Positions 14,648 to 20,323 of a stretch of DNA of 20,323 nucleotides are shown here, one piece after another (within the stretch, counting starts at the first letter, position 1; each line of letters begins with the position of its first letter). The notes beneath the pieces are model-generated. The model saw only the letters and a program-made list of their open reading frames with translations. It did no database searches and had not been told where the DNA came from. The stretch is from positions 1 through 20,323 of the forward strand of contig CANDCW010000047.1 in NCBI GenBank assembly GCA_947383275.1, read 5' to 3'. The position numbers were made by a program, and so were the translations under genes. This DNA comes from an uncultured Bacillota bacterium. GTDB lineage: Bacteria > Bacillota > Clostridia > Oscillospirales > Oscillospiraceae.

Positions 14648-14971
14648 TCACTCCTTGAGGTGATTTTCTTCTATCAGGAACTCCATAAAGCTCATAACCG
14701 TCCTTCGATCGGCCTCAGACAAGCTCCGAAATCTGCTGCACAGTTTTTTCAGCGCCTCCTCTTCCCGCAGGTCGGAGTGGCCTAACAGATAGTCCAAGCT
14801 CACCCCAAACAGATCGGCGATCCGCTTGAGAATAATCTCGTCCCTGGGAAAGTGATTCCCGCTTTCATAAAAACTGATCATCCTGGGGGAAATATCAATT
14901 GCACGACCCAGAACCGACTGGGTCATTTTTTTCTCCTGCCGCAGCTGCCGGAGCCTATCACTAAACGTCAC
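14648..14971 (-). CDS. XRE-family helix-turn-helix transcriptional regulator
   Basis: A 107-residue DNA-binding protein. Residues ~4-62 form a Cro/C1-type domain: FSDRLRQLRQEKKMTQSVLG, then DISPRMISFYESGNHFPRDE and RIADLFGVSLDYLLG. The C-terminal ~40 residues are helical and may dimerise. A GTG at 14980 opens the frame, but that codon is part of the GAGGTG ribosome binding site, so the GTG at 14971 (6 bases after it) is the better start. It is a single-gene unit with its own terminator, between the gdh pair and the Hsp70/J-like pair. Its target cannot be told; a near-palindrome at 15028-15047 upstream of its own gene is a candidate site for self-regulation. Confidence 0.88.
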   Translation of the reverse strand: MTFSDRLRQLRQEKKMTQSVLGRAIDISPRMISFYESGNHFPRDEIILKRIADLFGVSLDYLLGHSDLREEEALKKLCSRFRSLSEADRRTVMSFMEFLIEENHLKE

Positions 14972-15027
14972 AACAATCACCTCGCGCTCATTATGACGAA
15001 TATGTGTGACTAAATCATGAATTTTTT

Positions 15028-15047
15028 AGAAATTTGCCGAAAATTCT
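15028..15047. promoter_or_regulatory. Candidate operator upstream of the XRE gene
   Basis: The 20-base near-palindrome AGAAATTTGCCGAAAATTCT has 8-base arms with one mismatch. It lies 57-76 bases before the XRE start, in the 108-base gap between the J-like gene and the regulator. The arms are AT-rich, so chance is possible. Confidence 0.3.
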
Positions 15048-15087
15048 TGAAATAGCAGGATAGTTACCATACCCTCAAGCACCCGGT

Positions 15088-17235
15088 TCAGTTCGATTTT
15101 ATCCAGGGGTAGAACAGATTGAAGGTTCCCCGGTCCCCCCAGTAAAGCAGACGGTAAAAGCTGATTTGTTCTTCGCCGTTTCCCGTCTCCCAAAAATTTC
15201 CTGGGACACAATAGATATTCCGCTCCTTGGGATAGATGTAATATTCCATCGCCACCGCGCCGTCCTCATTCAACCCGAAGAGCTTAACACATTCGTGGCC
15301 TTTTATTTTGGCCCTGCCCTCGTTGGTCAGGGTGTAGTGTTCCCCCTCCTCCCGGAGAAAGTCCCAATCCAGCCCCAGCTCCTTGATGATCTGCGCGCAG
15401 CATTTATGCACAAAAGACTCCTCATATATACCCAGGCACTGTTCCGCCGAATAGACCGTCAAGCCGGGCTGCGTGCGGATTAGAACCACCCGGCCCTCCT
15501 CCATCTCCTGACTGCACAGCACCAGCGTGCACCGCTGGGCCAGGGACTTGTACCACTTCTCCTCGTGCAGCTCGTCCAGCAGCTCTCCCAGGTCCCGGAT
15601 AATCTCCTCTCCGCCGCTGAGAGGCAGGGTAATGAGGAAAGTCCCCGTGGTCTCCCACCGCTCCAGGCCCTGGTCCAGCGCATCCACCGGCGTCATTTTG
15701 TGCGCCTGGGCAAATTTTCTCAGCTCCCACAGCAGCAGCATCTCCGGCAAATTGGTGCTGTAGCCGGGCTTGCCGTTTTTCTTGTCCCGCTCGCCGTCAG
15801 GACCAGCCAGGAAACGCCTGCTGTCCGGGTCATTCCCCACATAGAAGACATTTCCGTAGTTGTTATTGGCGTAGAGCTCGTCCAGGTTGTATAGGGAGTG
15901 CACCTCCACGCCGAAATCCTGCCTGATATACCGGCAGGTCAGCTCTCGGGGGTCTTTCGTGGGCAAGAGGTCTCTCCAGTCCCGCCCGGGGTTTGACCGC
16001 AGCCAGCCCAGTACCAGCAGCATCGCCACGGCCAGGCCAAAGCCCAGCATGGTCCGCAGCTCCTCCTTTTTGCTCACCTTCCCGCCCCGTGCCCGCTTTT
16101 CCATGGATCCGGTCTTGACAACCTTCCGAATCACCCAGGCGATCCAGACGATCCCCAGGCTGACGCAGAGGGCGGAAATCAAACCCATATCCAGCAGCGG
16201 GACAAGGACGAACGGGGCCGCAAGTCCGAGAATCACTCCCAGGATAACAATGTTCCGCTCATGGACTTTTCCCTTTTGAGACTCCCTCCAGGCGGGGAGA
16301 AGCATCTGGTATAGGGGCCGCAGCTCGGGCTGGGATGGCCCCTTGTCGAAGCCGTAGGCCAGAAACAGGGCAAGCTTGATCTCTTGGGGCATCTGTTTGG
16401 TGCTGACAAAGTCCTCCATGCCAAAAATCAAATCCAGATTATTCTTGTTCTGCTGGAACAGAGGGCTGGCAAAAAATTTTTTCCACTCCTCCAGGGGCGC
16501 CCGGGCGTTGTAAAGCATCTCCAGGGTGTGGAGAATGGTCTCTGTGCTCTGCCAGCGTACCTCCTCCTGAGAGAACCGCTCCCGGCTTTCCCGGTCGTAG
16601 GTGCTCCGCTGCTGCCAGTATTCCCGCTTCCGGGTCCACTCGTTGGCTTTCTGGCGTTCCCGGGCCCAGGCGCGTGCCTGGGCTTGGGCCCGGCGGCGCT
16701 CCTCGCCCCGGCGGCGGCGAGCCTCTGCCCGCTCCGCCTCCCCCTCGGCAAAGAGGCGCTCGTAGTCCCAATCCTGCCCCTCCTCTTCCTCGCGAGAACG
16801 GCTGGGAGCCTCCTCTCCGCCCTGGAGCAGCTCGTCAAAGTCGAAGTCCTGCTCCCCGTCCCCCTCCCGGGGGCGGCGGGGAGCCTCTCCCCCGCCCTGG
16901 AGCAGCTCGTCAAAGTCGAAGTCCTGCTCCCCGTCCTCCTCCCGGGGGCGGTGGGGCGCCTCTCCCCCATCCTGGAGCAGCTCATCAAAGCTTATCTCCT
17001 GGGGCCGGGGCGGCTTAGAAGTGGGTTGGGGCGGACGCTCCGGCTGGGGCGCACCTCCCTCCCGCTTCTGCTGCCGGGCCATGCGGCTGGCCAGCTGATA
17101 GGCGGAGTGAAGCCGTTGGAACCCCTCCGGGTCCTCCTCCGGATGGGTGGTTTTCAGCTTTTCCGCATAGGCATGGCGCACCTCAGACAGGCCGGAGGGA
17201 CCGGGCAGGCCCAGCTGACTCCACGGCCAGCTCAT
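15088..17235 (-). CDS. Membrane-anchored J-like protein, probable Hsp70 partner
   Basis: A 715-residue protein. Residues ~14-55 look like helices II-III of a J domain (VRHAYAEKLKTTHPEEDPEGFQRLHSAY), but the HPD tripeptide is HPE (31-33), with Asp at 35. Residues ~82-156 hold tandem 25-residue acidic repeats built on DFDELLQGGGEAP, followed by a highly charged, probably coiled-coil stretch (150-230). Three hydrophobic segments (about 329-350, 351-369, 396-412) would put the N-terminus in the cytoplasm and the last ~300 residues outside. That C-terminal domain was not recognised. The ATG overlaps the stop of the Hsp70 gene (ATGA), so the two are translationally coupled, supporting a chaperone-partner role (inference). 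Confidence 0.78.
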   Translation of the reverse strand: MSWPWSQLGLPGPSGLSEVRHAYAEKLKTTHPEEDPEGFQRLHSAYQLASRMARQQKREGGAPQPERPPQPTSKPPRPQEISFDELLQDGGEAPHRPREEDGEQDFDFDELLQGGGEAPRRPREGDGEQDFDFDELLQGGEEAPSRSREEEEGQDWDYERLFAEGEAERAEARRRRGEERRRAQAQARAWARERQKANEWTRKREYWQQRSTYDRESRERFSQEEVRWQSTETILHTLEMLYNARAPLEEWKKFFASPLFQQNKNNLDLIFGMEDFVSTKQMPQEIKLALFLAYGFDKGPSQPELRPLYQMLLPAWRESQKGKVHERNIVILGVILGLAAPFVLVPLLDMGLISALCVSLGIVWIAWVIRKVVKTGSMEKRARGGKVSKKEELRTMLGFGLAVAMLLVLGWLRSNPGRDWRDLLPTKDPRELTCRYIRQDFGVEVHSLYNLDELYANNNYGNVFYVGNDPDSRRFLAGPDGERDKKNGKPGYSTNLPEMLLLWELRKFAQAHKMTPVDALDQGLERWETTGTFLITLPLSGGEEIIRDLGELLDELHEEKWYKSLAQRCTLVLCSQEMEEGRVVLIRTQPGLTVYSAEQCLGIYEESFVHKCCAQIIKELGLDWDFLREEGEHYTLTNEGRAKIKGHECVKLFGLNEDGAVAMEYYIYPKERNIYCVPGNFWETGNGEEQISFYRLLYWGDRGTFNLFYPWIKSN
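16821..16995 (-). repeat. Tandem 75-bp in-frame repeat in the J-like gene
   Basis: The segment beginning CCTGGAGCAGCTC on the plus strand starts at 16821, 16896 and 16971, an exact 75-base period encoding 25 residues. The first two units are nearly identical at the DNA level (for example the CTCGTCAAAGTCGAAGTCCTG block); the third is partial and more diverged. The phase suggests recent expansion or contraction by slippage or recombination. Confidence 0.9.
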
Positions 17236-18980
17236 GCCTCGCCCTCCGGTTCCTCTTCATCCTCGGTCAGCGGATCCAGGTCCAGGGGCGGCAGGTCGCC
17301 CACCCCGATGTACGCCTCCGCCTGGTCGAAGAAAGCAGACACCCGACGGCTCGCCTTGGCGATGCGCAGCTGCTCCTGGGTGGACAGCTGCATCTGAAAC
17401 CAGTCCAGCATATAGGCCACCTGATCCCGCATCTGGCCCACCGTCATGGCATACAGCCGCTCTCCCCGGGCGATAAGGGTCCGGGGGCCCTCCTGATCCC
17501 GCGGGTGCATCTTCAAAGACTCCAATTCGCTCAGCCGCTGTTCCACCTCTTCCTCCGTCATCCCCGAACCTTGGAGGACCAGCCGGCCGCTCTGGCCGTC
17601 CTTGGCCACCACATCCACTTCCAGCAATCCGTTGATGTCGTAGGTAAACCGCACCCGGACGTACTGCTCCCCCCGCGGCGCGGGGGGCACGGCGACTTCC
17701 ACATGACCCAGGTAAGTGTTATCATCGCAGTAGCGCTGTTCTCCCTGGTACACCTTGATATCCAGGGAGCGCTGGTTGTCCCGGGCGGTGTAGTAGGTGC
17801 CCTCCTTGCTGGTAGGCAGCACACTGTTGCGCTCGATGATAGGGGACATCAGGTCCCGGCTCTCCTCCGCCCGGTTGAGCACGTTGACGCCCAGGGTGAA
17901 GGGACACACATCGGTAAGTACCAGCTCCCTCAAGTCGCTGGACCGCGCCTTCATTCCGGAACAAATACCCGCACCGATGGCAATGGCCGTGTCCGGACGG
18001 GTTCCGGCTGCGGGCTCTCGGTTCAGCGCCCTGGCAATGTACCGGCGCACCGCCGGCATGTGGCTGGAACCGCCCACCATCACCAGCTCGTCCACCTCAT
18101 CGGCGCCCACGCCGGCGTCCATAAACACCTTGCGCACCGGAGCCAGCATCCGTTGGAACAAGGACCCGCTTTTACGGATCACCCACTCGTGGGTCAGGGC
18201 CAGAGAGGCGGAGATTTCCTCGTCGGACACCGCCATAATCACCGGCTCCTGACTGGTCAGCGCCATCTTGCAGGTCTCCGCCTGGCGGACAAGCGTCTCC
18301 TGCCGCTGGCGGGACAAGCTGTCAAAGTTGAGATCGCAGTCCTGGCAAAAGCCTCGGGCAATCAGCTCGTCAAAGTCCCGGCCGCCCAGAAAGTTATCTC
18401 CGCTGACAGCGGTAACGCTGACCACATTGTCGAACCGCTCTACCAAAGACACATCCAGCGTACCCCCGCCGAAGTCAAAAACCAGGCAGACCTTGTCCTC
18501 GTCCCCTTCGCCGATATGGCCCGCCACCGCAGCGGCGGAGGGTTCGTTCACCAGCCGCTCCACCGTAAGTCCGGCCAGGGCGCCCGCCCGCTTGGTGGCG
18601 GAGCGCTGGGCCTCGGCGAAATAAGCGGGCACGCTTACCACCGCCTCGTCCACCACCTCGCCCAAATACGCCTCCGCATCCTCACGCAGGCGGCGAAGCA
18701 CAAAGGAGGACAGATCCTCCGCCGTAAAATACCTCCCGCCCAGCTCATACCGCCGGCTGGTGCCCATACTCCGCTTGAAGCCGGCGGCAGTCCGCTCCGG
18801 GTGAGAGATCAGCCGGTCCCTTGCCGCCGCTCCCACCAGAATAGAGCCGTCATCGTCTACGCTGACCACGCTCGGGGTCAGGTACTCCCCAAGGCTGTTG
18901 GGGATCAACTCGCTTTTGCCGTTGCGCCACACAGCAGCCAGGCTGTTGGTGGTGCCCAGATCAATTCCAATGATTGCCAT
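17232..18980 (-). CDS. Hsp70 family chaperone, HscC-like
   Basis: A 582-residue Hsp70, shorter than DnaK (~610-640) and near the size of HscC. The ATPase domain is complete: GIDLGTTNS (5-13), Lys69 in GFKRSMG, VPAYF, NEPSAAA (Glu146) and VFDFGGGTLDVSL (Asp169, Thr174). Near residue ~330, VGGSSHMPAVR is present. The substrate-binding beta domain begins around 360 (LTDVCPFTLGVN) and the helical lid is short, with an acidic tail (EDEEEPEGEA) instead of DnaK's GGF-type end. The ATG at 18980 has a GGTGAG site and its own good promoter. It overlaps by 4 bases with the downstream J-like membrane protein, its likely co-chaperone. No grpE or dnaJ is present, so this is an auxiliary system, not the main DnaK operon. 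Confidence 0.93.
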   Translation of the reverse strand: MAIIGIDLGTTNSLAAVWRNGKSELIPNSLGEYLTPSVVSVDDDGSILVGAAARDRLISHPERTAAGFKRSMGTSRRYELGGRYFTAEDLSSFVLRRLREDAEAYLGEVVDEAVVSVPAYFAEAQRSATKRAGALAGLTVERLVNEPSAAAVAGHIGEGDEDKVCLVFDFGGGTLDVSLVERFDNVVSVTAVSGDNFLGGRDFDELIARGFCQDCDLNFDSLSRQRQETLVRQAETCKMALTSQEPVIMAVSDEEISASLALTHEWVIRKSGSLFQRMLAPVRKVFMDAGVGADEVDELVMVGGSSHMPAVRRYIARALNREPAAGTRPDTAIAIGAGICSGMKARSSDLRELVLTDVCPFTLGVNVLNRAEESRDLMSPIIERNSVLPTSKEGTYYTARDNQRSLDIKVYQGEQRYCDDNTYLGHVEVAVPPAPRGEQYVRVRFTYDINGLLEVDVVAKDGQSGRLVLQGSGMTEEEVEQRLSELESLKMHPRDQEGPRTLIARGERLYAMTVGQMRDQVAYMLDWFQMQLSTQEQLRIAKASRRVSAFFDQAEAYIGVGDLPPLDLDPLTEDEEEPEGEA

Positions 18981-19022
18981 ATGCGCTCACCCTATTTCAT
19001 CGCCCCAAGGCGGTTTTCTTGT

Positions 19023-19051
19023 ATTATAATGCGGCCTGGCAAAAAAATCAA
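19023..19051 (-). promoter_or_regulatory. Promoter of the Hsp70/J-like operon
   Basis: On the minus strand -35 TTGATT (19046-19051) and a perfect -10 TATAAT (19023-19028) are 17 bases apart, 42 bases before the start codon. It looks like a housekeeping promoter; no CIRCE inverted repeat is seen, so HrcA heat-shock control is not indicated. Confidence 0.8.
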
Positions 19052-19066
19052 CCGGAACAGTGCACA

Positions 19067-19091
19067 GCCCCCCGCCCAGCAGGCAGGGGGC
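19067..19091 (-). terminator. Hairpin after the TIM-barrel-like gene
   Basis: A 10-bp stem (19067-19076 with 19082-19091, loop of 5), fully paired in minus-strand RNA through one G-U, but with a C-A mismatch in plus-strand RNA. It starts 10 bases after the minus-strand stop codon. The minus-strand tail lacks an immediate U-tract (seven Ts come ~18 bases later), whereas the plus-strand side has ATTTTTG. It is a likely but not ideal terminator. Confidence 0.5.
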
Positions 19092-19101
19092 CGTATTTTT
19101 G

Positions 19102-19704
19102 TTATTCCTCCAGTACATTTATATCCAATTCGGCTACATCATAGAAGTTGGGAATACACACCCAGAGCTTCAGCTCATTTTGGGACGTATAGCTGTATGC
19201 GCTCTTGATGCAGGACAAATAGCATTCCATCAATTCTCTGCGGCTGTCGCTGCCTGCGTCCCACTCCTCCAGAAGGTAGGGCTCCACATCCACAACTACG
19301 CCGGCGATCCGGGCTCCGTGCTTCATCCTCCTGTTGTAGGCAGCAACCTGCTTGACGGACTCCAGCAGCGTATCGGCCTTCGGCTCATAGGCCCACTCCG
19401 CGTTGCCCATCAGCGCGTAGACCTCAACGGACTGCCGTTTCATCCGGGTTACAAAGCCGGACGCCTCCCCGGATGCCAAGCTGTCAGGAGAAAACTCCTG
19501 ATAGATCATCTTCACACCGCACCGTTTCACGCAGGAGGCCAAAGCGTCCTTCTCCTCCTCCGCGATTACGGCCTCGTCCCAGCTGAATAGTCCAAAGCTG
19601 GGCAAAGCTTCCGTCTTTTGCCGGGCGCCGACCAATAAGAACAACGCCGTCCCTATACAGAGCGCCAAAGCTGCTCCAAGCGCCCAGCGGATCACAGTTT
19701 TCAT
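19102..19704 (-). CDS. Exported or membrane-anchored TIM-barrel-like protein of unknown function, possibly C-terminally shortened
   Basis: A 200-residue protein. It starts with a signal or anchor segment (MKTVIRWALGAALALCIGTALFLLVGA), then a soluble region with repeated beta-strand/helix pattern. VKMIYQEF, VEVYALMG, GVVVDVEPY (about 148-156) and LKLWVCIPNFYD could be successive strands of a glycoside-hydrolase-like barrel. The acidic D-E pair in DVEPY would be a candidate active-site position. The chain stops after DINVLEE, roughly where a sixth strand of a barrel would end, so it may be truncated (inference). The ATG at 19704, with a GAAGGAGAG site, is chosen over an upstream GTG at 19755. 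This ATG overlaps the stop (ATGA) of the remnant EAL gene, showing they formed one operon. Confidence 0.6.
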   Translation of the reverse strand: MKTVIRWALGAALALCIGTALFLLVGARQKTEALPSFGLFSWDEAVIAEEEKDALASCVKRCGVKMIYQEFSPDSLASGEASGFVTRMKRQSVEVYALMGNAEWAYEPKADTLLESVKQVAAYNRRMKHGARIAGVVVDVEPYLLEEWDAGSDSRRELMECYLSCIKSAYSYTSQNELKLWVCIPNFYDVAELDINVLEE

Positions 19705-20323
19705 AATCTCTCCTTCCTCAAGTGCCGGCCCGTCAGCTTCTTTGCGGCCTCCCACACCGGGAGCGGGCGGGCATACAGCGCCCCTCGCAGTAAATCACAA
19801 CCCAGTTTCCGCAGGCAGGCGGCACAAAAGGAAGAAATCCTCTCTGCCCCCACGCTGCAGGCTATCCAAAAAAGCACATGCCTGATCCAGCAAATAATCA
19901 TCCAGCTGTTCCGCCAAACCTTCCCGTTCCAAAATAGGCAGATAACGCTCCGGGAGGAGAAGCCCCCAGTCCGGATGCTCCCAGAACAGGAACGCTTCCG
20001 CCCCCACGGCCCGGCCAGTCTGTGCTTCCGCATAAAATTGGAGGTAGAGCTGAAACTCCCGGTTTTGCAGGGAACGAGCTCCATCCGCTCGAAGCCGCTG
20101 CTCCTCCTTGGTTTTTTGCTGTGCCTCACCGCTGAAAAACTGGTATCCGGTCCCCATCTGCCGGGCAGCTTGGGCGCTGCGGATACTCCGGAAGATGATT
20201 TCGTCCAGGTCGCGGTCATCCAGCTTCAACTGGCAGACTCCCGCCGTCACGTCCCGAGCCCGGCTGCAGCCGGGCTGATCCGCCCCCTCCCAGATTCGGT
20301 TCAAAACGGTGGTAAGCCACTCC
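19701..20323 (-). pseudogene. GGDEF/EAL c-di-GMP protein, internal deletion and frameshift; 5' end outside window
   Basis: Reading from the right edge, one frame (open from 20323 to a stop at 19795) gives the end of a GGDEF-like domain (AARQMGTGYQFFSGEAQQK). The start of an EAL domain follows: REFQLYLQFYAEAQTGRAVGAEAF, FWEHPDWGLLLPERYLPILE and LDDYLLDQACAFLDSL, ending abnormally at DFFLLCRLPAETGL. In the next frame, the bases before 19701 encode LRKLGCDLLRGALYARPLPVWEAAKKL, the typical end of an EAL domain. This frame stops at 19701 with an ATGA overlap to the next gene. The middle ~130-150 residues of the EAL domain, including the DDFG and metal-binding motifs, are missing. The junction is near 19808-19830. 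So the gene has suffered an out-of-frame deletion and cannot make an active phosphodiesterase. Confidence 0.85.

Noticed and set aside
16821..16995. 75-bp tandem repeats as a non-coding repeat array
   Set aside because: The period is a multiple of three and the units are translated in frame inside a large, otherwise sound protein.
17505..19208. 567-codon plus-strand frame opposite the Hsp70 gene
   Set aside because: His/Gln/Gly-rich translation without domains, fully antisense to a well-supported Hsp70; long only because of high GC.
19102..19755. GTG start at 19755 for the TIM-barrel-like gene
   Set aside because: The extra 17 residues are read from the tail of the EAL remnant in another frame, and the ATG at 19704 has a proper ribosome binding site and begins a signal segment.
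19795..20304. Intact gene of ~170 residues at the right edge
   Set aside because: The frame is open to the window edge, ends mid-EAL domain, and the true EAL ending follows in another frame, so it is a fragment of a disrupted gene.

Overview
The window looks like a stretch of chromosome from a GC-rich, low-oxygen gut-type Clostridia, most like the Oscillospiraceae/Flavonifractor group. This is inferred from gene content and strong AGGAGG-type ribosome binding sites: a T-box leader, a PlsY-type acyltransferase, an ECF vitamin transporter component, a YcxB-like protein and NAD-type glutamate dehydrogenase sequence close to that of Clostridium symbiosum. There are no rRNA, tRNA, CRISPR or insertion sequence features.

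Layout. (1) Positions 1-4165, plus strand: a tightly packed operon with the end of der, then plsY, gpsA, an AlaX-like alanyl-tRNA editing protein, a guanylate-kinase-like protein and a small DUF3221-like protein. It ends in a strong hairpin shared with the next, convergent operon. (2) Positions 4211-8702, minus strand: a valine T-box operon running from a consensus promoter through a T-box leader to a YcxB-like membrane protein, valS and an iron-sulfur aldo/keto reductase. (3) Positions 8699-11557: a coenzyme A block. panT-like and coaX run on the minus strand, and coaBC is divergent on the plus strand from the same 200-bp promoter region. Together these take up pantothenate, phosphorylate it and convert it to 4'-phosphopantetheine. 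(4) Positions 11681-14383, minus: two co-transcribed glutamate dehydrogenase genes, one NADP-type and intact, one NAD-type with the catalytic lysine replaced. (5) Positions 14648-14971, minus: a small XRE-type repressor. (6) Positions 15088-18980, minus: an Hsp70 of HscC type overlapping by 4 bp with a membrane-anchored J-like protein. (7) Positions 19102-20323, minus: the remains of a GGDEF/EAL c-di-GMP protein with an internal deletion, overlapping a small exported TIM-barrel-like protein that may also be shortened.

The points most worth attention are the Lys125-to-Ser glutamate dehydrogenase paralogue beside a normal copy, the membrane-spanning J-like partner of the Hsp70 with three 25-residue repeats, the unrelated membrane protein placed first under valine T-box control, and the decaying c-di-GMP locus. 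No wholly new defence or mobile system was found. All identifications come from reading motifs by eye; no database search was run.
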